Below, in pieces: positions 49,033 to 59,179 of a stretch of DNA of 64,000 bases. Each line of letters starts with the position of its first letter. The first letter of the stretch is position 1. Below the pieces are notes generated by a model. That model did no database searches. It was not told the DNA's origin and saw nothing but the letters and a program-made list of their open reading frames with translations. The translations under genes and the position numbers were made by a program. This DNA is from Flavipsychrobacter sp. (lineage in GTDB: Bacteria; Bacteroidota; Bacteroidia; Chitinophagales; Chitinophagaceae): NCBI GenBank assembly GCA_041392855.1, contig JAWKLD010000003.1, positions 62,001 through 126,000 on the forward strand. The letters run 5' to 3'.

Positions 49033-52000
49033 ATGATACGTAAAATTACGCTTTTATTCCTAGCGTGCTTAGGGGTGCATTTTGCTTCATACGCACAAAA
49101 ATGTGGGTTTGATATCGCACACCAAAGCCTAATGAGCCAAAATACATCTTATGCTCAAAAGGTGAACCAATTTAACACCAACTGGGCTAGCTTCATGGCT
49201 TCGCAATCTAATCCTAATGCCTTACTAGTGACTCTACCTAGTGGACAACAGGCTTATGAAATACCTGTAGTAGTGCATGTGATGTACACAAATCAAAAAG
49301 CTGCATACAATGTTAGTGATGCTAACATAGAACGTATGATAGATTATTTGAGTCATGCTTATCAGGCTACTTGGCCTAGCTATCCTGGCACAAGTAGTCG
49401 TGGAACACGTATCCCGGTTACGTTCAAATTGGCTAAACGTACTCCAAACTGTACTTCTACTAACGGTATTGTTCGTTATGAAGTAACTAGTACTGCTAAT
49501 AGTGACTACTACAACGATGGTATCAAACTTAGCTCTACTAACGGTACTGCCGAGATCAACATTAAAAACCTTAGCCGTTGGCCAAACTCTGAATACTACA
49601 ACATATGGGTAGTAAACAAGATAGATGGTGCTGACGGACTACCTGGTACTTCAGGACCTTACACTGCGGGTTATGCTTACTTCCCTGGTGCGCCAGCTAC
49701 AATAGACGGTACAGTAATGCTTGCTAGCCAAGTAGACTCGGGTAAAGCTACTATTACGCACGAGTTGGGACACGCTCTTGACCTATATCACACGTTTGAA
49801 GGTGATGCTGGTGGTGCTAGCTGCCCTCCTAATGGTAACTGTGCTACCCAAGGAGACAGAGTATGTGATACAGAGCCTCATAAGCGTTCTGTGTTCAACT
49901 GCCCTTCTGGTACTAATATTTGTACTGGTACTCCATACGGTGGTGTTCAACACAACTTTATGGACTACTCTAACTGTAAAGACCACTTTACAGCAGGACA
50001 AAGTACCAGAGTTATGGCTGCTTTCTTTGGTGAAAGAGCATCTCTTATCACGTCTTTAGGAGCTACACCATTACCAACTACATCATTACCAACTACTTGT
50101 ATTCCAACATATGTAAACACTACTACTCCTCAAAACTACGGCCCTCGTAATATTGTAATTACTAAAGGTACTACTAAGTTGATGGATGTTTCGAGCAGTG
50201 GTTATATAGGAGATGGTAATCTAGTACACTATGACAGAACCTGTGAGCATATGGTAACACTTACCGTTGATAGTACTTATAACTTCAGCGTTTCTACTGT
50301 GCCAGGAGAAAAAGCTAAAGTATATATCGACTATAATAACGATGGCGTTTTTGGTAACTCTGCTGGTGAATCAATATCACTTAGCAACGGAAACCCTCAC
50401 ACTAATAGCTTCACAGTGCCTTCTGGTACTAACGTAACACAATGTATACCTATTCGTATGCGTGTTATCTCTGATTTTACTACTGGTAATATCGATTCTT
50501 GTGGTCCTATCAATTATGGACAAGCAGAAGATTACCTTGTACTTATTAAAGGTAACAATGCTACATCTGCTACGGTGACAATTACCAACCCTCCTAAAGG
50601 TGGCAATCCATCTTGTTTTGGTACTGAGTTAACCTTCAACACTACTACTACAGCTACTCCTATTGCTTGGCAATGGTATATCAACAGTTCACCAGTTAGC
50701 GGACAAACAGTTGACTCTTTCAAGTCTACGATTTTTGCTGACAATGACACTGTAAAAGTAAGAATGATATATGGTAGCTTATGTGGTTTCGACACTGTTT
50801 TCTCTAACCAAGTGATCGTAGACAGAGTTACTTCAGTAGCTCCTCAAGTTACTATAGGTGTTACAGGCGGTAGCCTTCCTACATGTTTTGATGATACAGT
50901 TACCATATCAGTTACAGGTAATGTAAACCCTGGTGGTGCTCCTACATACTATTGGACAGCAAACGGTAACCCAATAGCAGGTGCTACAGGTACTACCTTC
51001 AAAGCATATCAACTAACTGCTAACACGCAAATAAGAGCCGTAATGAAGTCGAGCGCTGGCGCACCTTGTGCTACACCAGACTCAGGCATCTCTAATGCAT
51101 TAGCAATGACCTATACTACTAAAACACCAGTTACTACTATTGCATTAACTATTGGTACCAACCCGGGTTGTGCTAACCAAACATTACAGTTTACCGCAAA
51201 CACTACTGTTGGTGGTACTACTCCATTATACCAATGGTTTGTTAATGGATCTCCCGTAACAGGCGTTTCTACCAATAACACATATACGTCTTCTACGCTA
51301 AACAATACTGATGTGGTAAGATGCCGTACAACATCTAGCTCTGTATGTGCTTCTCCTGCTTCAGTTAATTCTAATAATATCGCAATCGTTCATACTAAGA
51401 TCACTGCGGACATCTCTATTGCTCAAACAAGTGGTGGTAACCCTGCTTGTCAAGGCAAGAACGTGATATTTGCAGCTAACACAACTAATGCGGGTGCTAA
51501 TCCTAATTTCCAATGGCTAGTGAATGGTAACATAGTAGCAGGTGCTACTAACCCGATATTCATTACCAACTCTCTTGGGAACAACGACAACGTATCTTGT
51601 GTACTTATAGCTACAGACCCTTGTGTAGAAAATCCTTTAGACACTTCGTCTGCTATTGTAATGAATATTACACCTAGTAAAGTTCCGAAGATCAACGTTA
51701 CGATCACTAAAGGTAAAAACCCTGGCTGTTTAGACTCATTAGTAGAATTTACTGCTACTGCAACAGACATAGGTGCTAATCCTAATTTCAGATGGTTAGT
51801 GAATAACTTCCCTGTTGGTTTTGGCCCTGTATTTAGTACATCTACACTACTAAATGGTAATACTGTTGTAGGTGTGGTTAACCAGACAGACGGTAATTGC
51901 TACCTACCTGATACTGTGTTTGCTACTCCTATTAAAATGGTTCGTACAGTTACTCCAAACCCTCCATTGATATCTCTAGTAGGTAATGAGATGATCACAA

Positions 52001-52425
52001 ACATCAGTGGTTCTTTCATCTGGTTCGGTCCAGACAGCCTACTTACAGGTCAAGGAGAAGATGGTAGACTATTACCTAAAGCTATCGGACCTTACTATGC
52101 TTTAACTAATGATAATGGATGTTGGTCTAAACCTTCAAACATATTGACGATAACGCTTCTTGACATCAAGTCTCTTGACATGAAGAACTTCTCCATCTTC
52201 CCTAACCCTACTAAAGATCAGGTAAGAATGGACTGGAAAGGAGAGCGTGTAAACATGGAAATTGGCGTATACAATACTGTTGGTCAATTAATGTTCACAG
52301 ACAATGTTAAGAATGCTTCTAGCAAAACAATAAACATGGCTAATCTTGCTAACGGTATGTACTACATAGTACTTACTGACGAGCAAGGCAATAGCGGAAA
52401 AGTAAAGGTTACAGTAGCACGATAG
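49033..52425 (+). CDS. secreted M43-like metalloprotease with GEVED and Ig-like repeats, T9SS cargo
   Basis: A 1130-residue exported metalloprotease. Signal to about residue 21. The catalytic domain (about 60-335) has HELGHALDLYH with zinc ligands His243, His247, His253 and general base Glu244, and the Met-turn Met310 in NFMDYS, the pregnancy-associated plasma protein A (M43) layout with the CKDHFTAGQ segment. The usual Gly of HExxHxxGxxH is Asp250. A GEVED domain follows (about 390-495; VYIDYNNDGVFG; DYLVLI), then five Ig-like repeats (about 505-985), each with NPxC near its start and W near the middle. The final 80 residues are a T9SS sorting domain (FSIFPNPTKDQVRM; LANGMYYIVLTDEQG). Confidence 0.88.
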   Translation: MIRKITLLFLACLGVHFASYAQKCGFDIAHQSLMSQNTSYAQKVNQFNTNWASFMASQSNPNALLVTLPSGQQAYEIPVVVHVMYTNQKAAYNVSDANIERMIDYLSHAYQATWPSYPGTSSRGTRIPVTFKLAKRTPNCTSTNGIVRYEVTSTANSDYYNDGIKLSSTNGTAEINIKNLSRWPNSEYYNIWVVNKIDGADGLPGTSGPYTAGYAYFPGAPATIDGTVMLASQVDSGKATITHELGHALDLYHTFEGDAGGASCPPNGNCATQGDRVCDTEPHKRSVFNCPSGTNICTGTPYGGVQHNFMDYSNCKDHFTAGQSTRVMAAFFGERASLITSLGATPLPTTSLPTTCIPTYVNTTTPQNYGPRNIVITKGTTKLMDVSSSGYIGDGNLVHYDRTCEHMVTLTVDSTYNFSVSTVPGEKAKVYIDYNNDGVFGNSAGESISLSNGNPHTNSFTVPSGTNVTQCIPIRMRVISDFTTGNIDSCGPINYGQAEDYLVLIKGNNATSATVTITNPPKGGNPSCFGTELTFNTTTTATPIAWQWYINSSPVSGQTVDSFKSTIFADNDTVKVRMIYGSLCGFDTVFSNQVIVDRVTSVAPQVTIGVTGGSLPTCFDDTVTISVTGNVNPGGAPTYYWTANGNPIAGATGTTFKAYQLTANTQIRAVMKSSAGAPCATPDSGISNALAMTYTTKTPVTTIALTIGTNPGCANQTLQFTANTTVGGTTPLYQWFVNGSPVTGVSTNNTYTSSTLNNTDVVRCRTTSSSVCASPASVNSNNIAIVHTKITADISIAQTSGGNPACQGKNVIFAANTTNAGANPNFQWLVNGNIVAGATNPIFITNSLGNNDNVSCVLIATDPCVENPLDTSSAIVMNITPSKVPKINVTITKGKNPGCLDSLVEFTATATDIGANPNFRWLVNNFPVGFGPVFSTSTLLNGNTVVGVVNQTDGNCYLPDTVFATPIKMVRTVTPNPPLISLVGNEMITNISGSFIWFGPDSLLTGQGEDGRLLPKAIGPYYALTNDNGCWSKPSNILTITLLDIKSLDMKNFSIFPNPTKDQVRMDWKGERVNMEIGVYNTVGQLMFTDNVKNASSKTINMANLANGMYYIVLTDEQGNSGKVKVTVAR

Positions 52426-52444
52426 TTACTGCCCACATACCAAA

Positions 52445-52481
52445 ATAATAAAGGCTGCTCAATGAGCAGCCTTTATTATTT
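52445..52481. terminator. bidirectional terminator after the protease gene
   Basis: AATAAAGGCTGCTC/GAGCAGCCTTTATT with an AAT loop; long stem with A/T ends on both sides, also serving murF-alr on the other strand. Confidence 0.85.
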
Positions 52482-52506
52482 TGACACTATAAAGTTGTCC
52501 AACTAT

Positions 52507-55014
52507 TTATATTTCTCTTTCGTATACTCGTTTAACCCGCTCTGATATACCTGTTAATATTTCATAAGGTATTGTACCTGCCCACTGAGCAAGCTGTATT
52601 ACAGGTAGCTCTTCTCCAAATACCATTACATCATCCCCTTCCTTTACGCCTTCTATATTGGTAATATCCAGCATGCACATATCCATGCATACAGACCCTA
52701 CAAGCTTTGCTTCCTTACCATGAATAAGCATATAAGCATTACCATTACCCAGAGCTCGAGGATAGCCATCGGCATAGCCAATAGATACAGTAGCTATCTT
52801 CATCTCCTTAATAGCTACCCCTCTCCTGTTATACCCGACAGTATCCCCTGCAGGTATTTTTTTTATTTGTGCTACCGTAGTTTTTAATGTACTTACTTGT
52901 TTAAACTTGCTCGCCATCTGCTTATCGCTACCTACACCATACATTCCTATACCCAGCCTCACCATATCACATTGTAGCTCAGGGTGTCTTGTAATACCTG
53001 CTGAGTTTACAATATGCTTTAGAAAGCTGTACCCCAAACTATCTTCCAATCTTTGGGTCATCACTTTAAACTGTTGTCCCTGTTCTTCTGTAAAGTTGTC
53101 CAGTGTTTCATCTTCGCTGGCTGCCAAATGGCTAAATGCAGACACAACTCTTAAATGATTACTGACAGAAGTATCGACAAGAATTTCCAAACAAGCATCT
53201 AGATCCTCTTTATCAAAGCCTAAACGGTGCATGCCAGTATCTAACTTCACATGTATCGGATAGGCATTTAAATTCATTGTCTTCGCTATAGCTACTATAG
53301 CCTTTAGCGAACGCATGTTATACACTTCTGGCTCTAGCTGCCAAGCCACCATGCGGTTGAAGGAATCCACATCAGGGCTCATTACCATAATAGGAAGTGT
53401 AATACCCGCCTGACGCAGCGCAATACCCTCATCCGTATAAGCAACAGATAAATAGTCTATCCCCAAAAACTGTAAGTGATTGGCAATTTCATAACTACCG
53501 CTTCCATAAGAAAATGCCTTGACCATGCCCATTATCTTCACCTTAGGCTTTAAAGCCTTACGTATAACACCTATGTTATGTGTAATAGCGGATAAATTTA
53601 TGGAGAGCTCTGTCTCATGCGTTTTCTCTTCTAAAAGTGTACTTATTCTTTCGAAAGAATAATGCCTTGCTCCTTTTAGTAGTACTGCCTCATTGCCAAA
53701 CTTGAGTCGTTGAAAATCATCTAAAAAATCTTCCATACTACTATAGAAAACGCTTTCATAATCATACTTCTCAAACAGCTCCTTATATTTTGCAATAGCA
53801 CTTCCAATGCCAATAAATCTTGTAACTGATTTATGACTTATCAGCTCCGCAACTTCTGCATACAATACAGCATCAGGCTGTGCTATTTGCATCATATCAG
53901 ATAGGATAAGCGTGTGCTTACTATGCTGATGTTGTTGCGCTAAATAATCTAATGCTAATTGTAATGATGTAAAATCAGAATTATACGAATCATTGATAAG
54001 CGTGCATTCATGTACACCCCTCACCACCTCCATACGCATAGATACCGCATGTAGTTGTTCCATTGCCTCGGCGATTTGCTGTTTATCCATCGACAAAAGC
54101 AACATCACACAAGCACAGTGAATAGCATTTTCAATAGAGGCCTTATCAGTAAACGGTATCGTAAAATAAAAACTATCCCCTTTATATTTAGCTTCTATCT
54201 CGGTCTTACTCTCTTTTGCAATTTCACTTACGATCTCTATATCGGCCTTGCCTGTTCTAGACCAAGAACAAAGAGTTTTCTCTTTTGCAAAAGCAGTCAC
54301 TTCATTGGCAATTGCCTCATGATCTTTACAATAGACAAGCTGTTTAGCATGCTTAAAGAGTTGTAGCTTTTCTTTTATCTTATGGGTATCATCTACAAAA
54401 CCTTCACTATGCGCATCACCGATATTGGTAAATACCCCAATCTCGGGTTTTATGATCTTTTCAAGACGTTCCATCTCTCCTGGTAGGGAAATGCCTGCTT
54501 CAAAAATGGCTATTTCATACTCCTCATCCAGTAACCACACAGATAGAGGCACGCCAATTTGGGAGTTATAACTTTTAGGACTACGAACAGTTTTGTATTC
54601 ATTGCCCAACAATTGTCCCAACCATTCCTTTACAATAGTCTTACCATTACTACCTGTTATCCCTATTACCGGAAGGTCAAAAAGATTTCTATACTCGGTG
54701 GCAATAGTTTGCAGTGCCTTAAGCGTGTCCTCTACTTTTATAATATTAGCCTGAGGGAAAGCAGCTGTTTCTATATCTTCTGAAACAAGAAAGTTCCTTA
54801 CTCCTTTTTCATATACCTGCTTTAAGAAAGCATGCCCATTTCTATGCTCTGTTCTTAATGCGATGAATAATGTCTCATCAGCAAGTGCTATTTTTCTACT
54901 ATCTATAGCCAGCGCTTCTATGAGCTTACCCTCTTCACCTTGTTGCAACCAAACACCATCACACCAAGCTTTTATTTGCTTAGCATCCGGTCTATGTGTT
55001 GCGTTGGTCATCAT
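52507..55014 (-). CDS. murF-alr: bifunctional MurF ligase / alanine racemase
   Basis: Fusion joining two cell-wall enzymes. The N-terminal ~460 residues are MurF, which adds D-Ala-D-Ala to UDP-MurNAc-tripeptide: nucleotide loop GITGSNGKTIVKEWL and the central EAGISLPGEMERL and YNSDFTSLQLAL. The C-terminal ~370 residues are alanine racemase: PLP lysine in MGMVKAFSYGSG, HVKLDTGMHRLGF, and GYADGYPRALGNG with MDMCMLDIT. The racemase makes D-Ala for the ligase substrate, so the two steps are functionally linked. The gene follows a small lipoprotein gene by 14 bases. Confidence 0.95.
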   Translation of the reverse strand: MMTNATHRPDAKQIKAWCDGVWLQQGEEGKLIEALAIDSRKIALADETLFIALRTEHRNGHAFLKQVYEKGVRNFLVSEDIETAAFPQANIIKVEDTLKALQTIATEYRNLFDLPVIGITGSNGKTIVKEWLGQLLGNEYKTVRSPKSYNSQIGVPLSVWLLDEEYEIAIFEAGISLPGEMERLEKIIKPEIGVFTNIGDAHSEGFVDDTHKIKEKLQLFKHAKQLVYCKDHEAIANEVTAFAKEKTLCSWSRTGKADIEIVSEIAKESKTEIEAKYKGDSFYFTIPFTDKASIENAIHCACVMLLLSMDKQQIAEAMEQLHAVSMRMEVVRGVHECTLINDSYNSDFTSLQLALDYLAQQHQHSKHTLILSDMMQIAQPDAVLYAEVAELISHKSVTRFIGIGSAIAKYKELFEKYDYESVFYSSMEDFLDDFQRLKFGNEAVLLKGARHYSFERISTLLEEKTHETELSINLSAITHNIGVIRKALKPKVKIMGMVKAFSYGSGSYEIANHLQFLGIDYLSVAYTDEGIALRQAGITLPIMVMSPDVDSFNRMVAWQLEPEVYNMRSLKAIVAIAKTMNLNAYPIHVKLDTGMHRLGFDKEDLDACLEILVDTSVSNHLRVVSAFSHLAASEDETLDNFTEEQGQQFKVMTQRLEDSLGYSFLKHIVNSAGITRHPELQCDMVRLGIGMYGVGSDKQMASKFKQVSTLKTTVAQIKKIPAGDTVGYNRRGVAIKEMKIATVSIGYADGYPRALGNGNAYMLIHGKEAKLVGSVCMDMCMLDITNIEGVKEGDDVMVFGEELPVIQLAQWAGTIPYEILTGISERVKRVYEREI

Positions 55015-55028
55015 TTTTATATTGCCAT

Positions 55029-55454
55029 TTAGTATAGCTTAGAAAAATACTTGTAGTCTACTTTGTTGTTTATCGTATCTATATGCACTTTGCTATATAT
55101 ACTACCTGCATCATTCATATCCAGTACATAGCCGCTTGTAGTACTATTAACAATAGACACTCCACCTACATTAGCTCTAAACGTCCCCATCGCTTCTTCA
55201 TAACTTAATGGAGGCTGCCCTACATCATAGTTAGCGCGCATATCCGCAGCAAGGCGCTTGGTATCTCCTGCCGAGATAGTAACGGTAAAGTTCCTCGCTT
55301 CTCCACCATCTATTTGCGATTCCGATATACTCACCACTTCATATTTGTCGTCTAATACCAGCCCCATTGCTGATAGCGAGTTCAACACATTACGCTCTGC
55401 AGTAGTTGTGCAGCCTATTAAGAATGGCAGTAATAGTAAAAAGTACTTCTTCAC
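55029..55454 (-). CDS. hypothetical lipoprotein upstream of murF-alr
   Basis: A 141-residue lipoprotein; the signal MKKYFLLLLPFLIGC ends in a lipobox with Cys15. The mature domain has a mixed fold (DKYEVVSISESQIDGGEARNFTVTIS; YDVGQPPLSYEEAMGTF) with an AMGTFRANVGG segment, no recognised family. The start is GTG at 55452-55454, the only start that includes a signal peptide. It is the first gene of the murF-alr unit, preceded by the terminator of the gene at 55527. A cell-envelope role is inferred from position. Confidence 0.62.
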   Translation of the reverse strand: MKKYFLLLLPFLIGCTTTAERNVLNSLSAMGLVLDDKYEVVSISESQIDGGEARNFTVTISAGDTKRLAADMRANYDVGQPPLSYEEAMGTFRANVGGVSIVNSTTSGYVLDMNDAGSIYSKVHIDTINNKVDYKYFSKLY

Positions 55455-55473
55455 TGTTTAGATTTTTACTAAA

Positions 55474-55502
55474 ATAAAAAAATGCTCCCCGAAAGAGGAG
55501 CA
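55474..55502 (-). terminator. terminator after the gldF-gldG-DUF4340 operon
   Basis: TGCTCC/GGAGCA stem with an eight-base loop, followed on the minus strand by a run of T residues (seven). Confidence 0.8.
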
Positions 55503-55526
55503 GTAAGTATAATTTAACTTAGTGTT

Positions 55527-56546
55527 TTAAGACTCATCTTTCTCATAAAACTCATACCCCAACCTAAATATCTTCTCAAAAGTAGCGTTTTGTAGAATTA
55601 CAGTATCTACTCCATTGTTGATCACTCCGTAAAAACGGTCGCCATCAAAACTGACTGCCCCCTGAAGTGAGGGCACTAGCCTGTTCTTACTACGCTTGTT
55701 TATAGGCATCCAATACACATCTATATGCTGCGTATAATTATTAACGCCTTCTATTTCTATCTCGCACCTTTTAGGTACTGAAGCTATAATGGAATCTAAA
55801 TCTGTTGTCCCATTCAAGTAGCCCTCATGCTTCACATTGCTAAAAAAACCTAGGAAAACATCTGTTCTTCTTTTATTCATTTCCTTACCACTGGTAAGGG
55901 CTTCATCTATTGCTACCGTTCTATTTCCCTGCTCATCTTGCAATACACTAAAGCTATTTAAAGGCTCTTGCAAATAGTTCACCTTCACCTTTCTAACATT
56001 TTCCTTCGGCAAGGCTACAACTGTTCTATCTCGCCAGTTACTCATATCAACATTGTAACGGGGAGAAAGATACCCTTCAAATGCAGGCACCTGCACTACA
56101 TACGGTCTCGAAGCCCCTTCCATCAACATAAAAGAACCTTTACTATCCTTTACCTGACCTCCTACATGGAAGACTTTCAACTTAGTTCCACCTCTACCAT
56201 ATAGCTCTACTTTTATACCATTGGTAGCCAATGTTGTAATAGCTGAGTTATGCATATTTTGAGGTACGGGATACATGACTTGTTGCTTGCTCATCGTTAG
56301 CAGCAAGTTATTTATAGCTCTGGTAATTGCTACGTGGTCATTCACCTTCCAGCCATGCTCGGTCCTGGTAAGCGTTATTGCATCTCCACGCTTATTAACC
56401 ATGAAAATCTTACCGATATTACCCGTGTCTTTTATATTAAAACCTGCTTCATTAATACTGAAAGCATCATGGTTTTTAAACAAGAAGAAATATACTCCAA
56501 ATCCCAACACACCTAGTACTACTAGGTACAAAATCGTCTTACGCAT
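55527..56546 (-). CDS. DUF4340-like protein in the gld operon
   Basis: A 339-residue protein with an N-terminal membrane anchor (MRKTILYLVVLGVLGFGVYFFLF) and a large extracytoplasmic part. The HGWKVNDHVAITRAINNLL and GGTKLKVFHVGGQVKDSKG segments are typical of DUF4340, whose members often follow GldG-type ABC subunits. Function unknown; it probably associates with the GldF/GldG complex. It starts six bases after the gldG stop, and a terminator ends the operon. Confidence 0.75.
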   Translation of the reverse strand: MRKTILYLVVLGVLGFGVYFFLFKNHDAFSINEAGFNIKDTGNIGKIFMVNKRGDAITLTRTEHGWKVNDHVAITRAINNLLLTMSKQQVMYPVPQNMHNSAITTLATNGIKVELYGRGGTKLKVFHVGGQVKDSKGSFMLMEGASRPYVVQVPAFEGYLSPRYNVDMSNWRDRTVVALPKENVRKVKVNYLQEPLNSFSVLQDEQGNRTVAIDEALTSGKEMNKRRTDVFLGFFSNVKHEGYLNGTTDLDSIIASVPKRCEIEIEGVNNYTQHIDVYWMPINKRSKNRLVPSLQGAVSFDGDRFYGVINNGVDTVILQNATFEKIFRLGYEFYEKDES

Positions 56547-56552
56547 TTCCTA

Positions 56553-58292
56553 TTATTTTTTAGTTATTGGCGACTCATACTTACGTTTACGGAAGAATAA
56601 GTAGACCGAAGCAAAGATCAAAACAAAAACCAATGGCACACCAATATTTATCATTCGCCATTTGGTTTCTTCTTTCTTGGTTCTTTCCGGGTCTAATAAA
56701 CGTAGCCTTGTATTTTTAGACCTTGCTGCAAGCAAGCCGCTATTATCTGTTAAGTACTCGATACAATTGAGTATAAAATCTTTATTGGCAAAACGTTGTT
56801 GTGTAAACTGCCAATACCCCATCTCCATTGGTCCATTCTTGCTAGAGAAGTCGTTAAGCATTACATCTCCATCCGCTATTACGATCATTTTAGCAGAGCT
56901 GTCTGTAGCTTCTTTAAATTCTCTGTTTAATGAATCTTTTAATACCTGTAAGAAGTTAGGGTGCATTCTATTTTTAAAGACGGAGGTAAACTTACCCTCT
57001 AACAATACTGCTGTTGGTATGTTTTTCTTTCTAAAATCTCTCGGGTTAACAGGGTACTTCAACATGCTTAAACTAACACGTGTAGGCGCTGCCGCAGTAC
57101 GACTGTTTTTAGACGAAGCCAAAAGGATGGTCTTCTTAATATCAGGATTACTTACTGTATCAATACTGTTTACAAACTGCCCCATGATGAAGTTCATATT
57201 ATTCACAATAGGGTGAGAAGATGCAGGATTGAACACAGGGAAGTATATCCAATTGCGCAACTCTATTTGCGGTCTGTCGCCTTGCATACCTACCGTAATA
57301 GGAATAGGCAAACAGATAATATCTTCGATCAGATCAGGATTAATACGAACACCATACTTAAACAGCATATCGTTCAGGTTTAGCCCTTTATCCAAAGCAA
57401 TGAACTGCTGAGTTCTCATCAGGCTATCCATAGGTGTGTTGAGCTGGTCTACAGCCCAAAGCACGCTACCACCTGACATAACATACTGATCTATCTTGAA
57501 CTTAGCTTTATCGTCAAATGCAACACTAGGATTGTTGATGATAATAGCCTTGTATATTGGCGAGATATAAATACTGTTAGTAAGGTCTATAGTATCGACC
57601 TTATATTGTTTTTCTAGAGTAGTGAGTAGATCATAAGTATTTGCCCCAAGCATCTCTCCATTACCCATCACATAAGCTATCTCTGTTTTAGCAGGTAGGG
57701 TAAGCTTATTAATAGCATTGGCAAATTTGTATTCTAATAATGATTCAGAATAGTTCAGGTTTTCTCTGGGCCCCTGGCCTAGTTTATTCTCCAATAGCCT
57801 TACAGCCATTTCATTTCCATTGTAGCGTACTAGCGCATACGGGAATACAAATTTCTCAGAGTAGCCTTCATCCTCTCCTTGCATCCTTAAGTTGATAGGT
57901 GCAATTCCTTTTTCAGCAAACTGTTGGTAAACTGCTCCTTTTTCATCTTCACTTTTACCTTCAAAAGGATTAGAGAAACGAAACACCACCTTACCTCCTG
58001 CCACATCTCTAAAAGACTGTAGACGCTCTCTGGTAGCTTCTTGCAGCCTTTGAAAACCTGCGGGAAACTTACCCTCGAGATATACATCTATCACAGCTAC
58101 ATCCTCCATATTGCGAAGTAGCTTCTTTGTAGGATCAGATAATGTAAAACGCTTTTCTTTAGTAAGGTCTAAACCGTAATGAAAGCGTGCCGCCAACATG
58201 TTCACACATACAAGAATGGCAGCAACGATGAGCACACGCGTTATGGCCTGTGCTTTCTGTTGTTTTCTTTTTTTAGATACGTTCGTAGCCAT
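56553..58292 (-). CDS. gldG: gliding-motility-associated ABC transporter auxiliary subunit GldG
   Basis: A 579-residue protein with an N-terminal membrane helix (about 16-36) after a basic start, a large extracytoplasmic region and a C-terminal helix (about 550-570). GldG features seen: RFHYGLDLTKEKRFTLSDPTKKLL near residue 40, EKQYKVDTIDLTN, and a long C-terminal half ending in FRKRKYESPITKK. In Flavobacterium johnsoniae GldA/F/G form an ABC complex required for gliding and linked to outer-membrane function. It lies ten bases after gldF. Assignment is by family; gliding itself is not shown here. Confidence 0.88.
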   Translation of the reverse strand: MATNVSKKRKQQKAQAITRVLIVAAILVCVNMLAARFHYGLDLTKEKRFTLSDPTKKLLRNMEDVAVIDVYLEGKFPAGFQRLQEATRERLQSFRDVAGGKVVFRFSNPFEGKSEDEKGAVYQQFAEKGIAPINLRMQGEDEGYSEKFVFPYALVRYNGNEMAVRLLENKLGQGPRENLNYSESLLEYKFANAINKLTLPAKTEIAYVMGNGEMLGANTYDLLTTLEKQYKVDTIDLTNSIYISPIYKAIIINNPSVAFDDKAKFKIDQYVMSGGSVLWAVDQLNTPMDSLMRTQQFIALDKGLNLNDMLFKYGVRINPDLIEDIICLPIPITVGMQGDRPQIELRNWIYFPVFNPASSHPIVNNMNFIMGQFVNSIDTVSNPDIKKTILLASSKNSRTAAAPTRVSLSMLKYPVNPRDFRKKNIPTAVLLEGKFTSVFKNRMHPNFLQVLKDSLNREFKEATDSSAKMIVIADGDVMLNDFSSKNGPMEMGYWQFTQQRFANKDFILNCIEYLTDNSGLLAARSKNTRLRLLDPERTKKEETKWRMINIGVPLVFVLIFASVYLFFRKRKYESPITKK

Positions 58293-58302
58293 AATTAATG
58301 TA

Positions 58303-59052
58303 TCAACTTTCGGTTGCTGTATCCCAAGTACGACTGTTAAGAGACAGTCTTGTTAGTGACATGAATAATATTATAACAGATAAGAAGTAAAGCACATCTC
58401 TACTATCTATCAATCCTCTACTAATACTGTTGTAATGAAAGGCCATACCTATCATTCCCAAATAGTAATCTATACCCTCTGCAAATGCAGGTATACGACT
58501 CAAAGAATCAAAACCACTATATAGAATAAAGCATGATAGTAAGGCTACTAAGAAACCTACTATCTGATTATTAGTAAGTGAAGAACAAAAAACACCAATA
58601 GCTGTAAAACCTGCAGCTAAGAATAACAATCCAATGTAGGAACCTGCAATAGCACCATAATCAACATTACCCTCTACAAGAGATAGACTATCAATAGTCA
58701 CTACATATATAAATGTAGGCAGCAGAGCAAAAACCACTAATGCTAAAGACGCAAAGTATTTGCCTAGAATAATATCCATAGCCGTAAGTGGTTTTGTAGA
58801 CAACCACTCTATAGTACCTGCACGAAACTCATCAGCAAAAGAGCGCATAGTTATTGCCGGTATCAGCAACATCAACAACCATGGTGCCAGTTCAAAAAAA
58901 CGATCTAAAGACGCATAGCCATAAGCTAATACGCTACTATCCTCAAACACCCATAGAAACAAGCCGCAAGCCACTAGAAAAACTAGTACAGCCACATAGC
59001 CAACTATGGAACTAAAAAAGGAATTAATTTCTTTTACGAAAATACTACGCAT
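58303..59052 (-). CDS. gldF: gliding-motility-associated ABC transporter permease GldF
   Basis: A 249-residue permease with six membrane helices and the ABC-2 family features MRSIFVKEINSFFSSIVGYVAVLVF at the start, then LLIPAITMRSFADEFRAGTIEWLSTKPLTAMDIILGKY (residues 73-110). The ATG at 59050-59052 is chosen: an upstream in-frame ATG at 59121 lies before the -7 element at 59081-59088 and would not be transcribed. First gene of gldF-gldG-DUF4340. The ATPase GldA is not encoded nearby; it is commonly elsewhere in the genome. Confidence 0.9.
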   Translation of the reverse strand: MRSIFVKEINSFFSSIVGYVAVLVFLVACGLFLWVFEDSSVLAYGYASLDRFFELAPWLLMLLIPAITMRSFADEFRAGTIEWLSTKPLTAMDIILGKYFASLALVVFALLPTFIYVVTIDSLSLVEGNVDYGAIAGSYIGLLFLAAGFTAIGVFCSSLTNNQIVGFLVALLSCFILYSGFDSLSRIPAFAEGIDYYLGMIGMAFHYNSISRGLIDSRDVLYFLSVIILFMSLTRLSLNSRTWDTATES

Positions 59053-59080
59053 GTGTATTGCAGTAAGATTATGAAGTTGG

Positions 59081-59088
59081 CAAATATA
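59081..59088 (-). promoter_or_regulatory. -7 element of the gldF operon
   Basis: TATATTTG on the minus strand, exact consensus, 28 bases before the gldF ATG. It settles the start of gldF. Confidence 0.6.
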
Positions 59089-59179
59089 ACAAAATGAAGG
59101 CTGTTTCCGCATACAGACCATTTGTTAAAGCTTTCCCAACACAATTTATGATATGTGTGACCACGGAAGGTATGTAACA

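Noticed and set aside
49778..50059. Alternative-frame ORF of 93 codons inside the metalloprotease gene
   Set aside because: It is within the catalytic domain of a gene with intact motifs; codon use follows the main frame.
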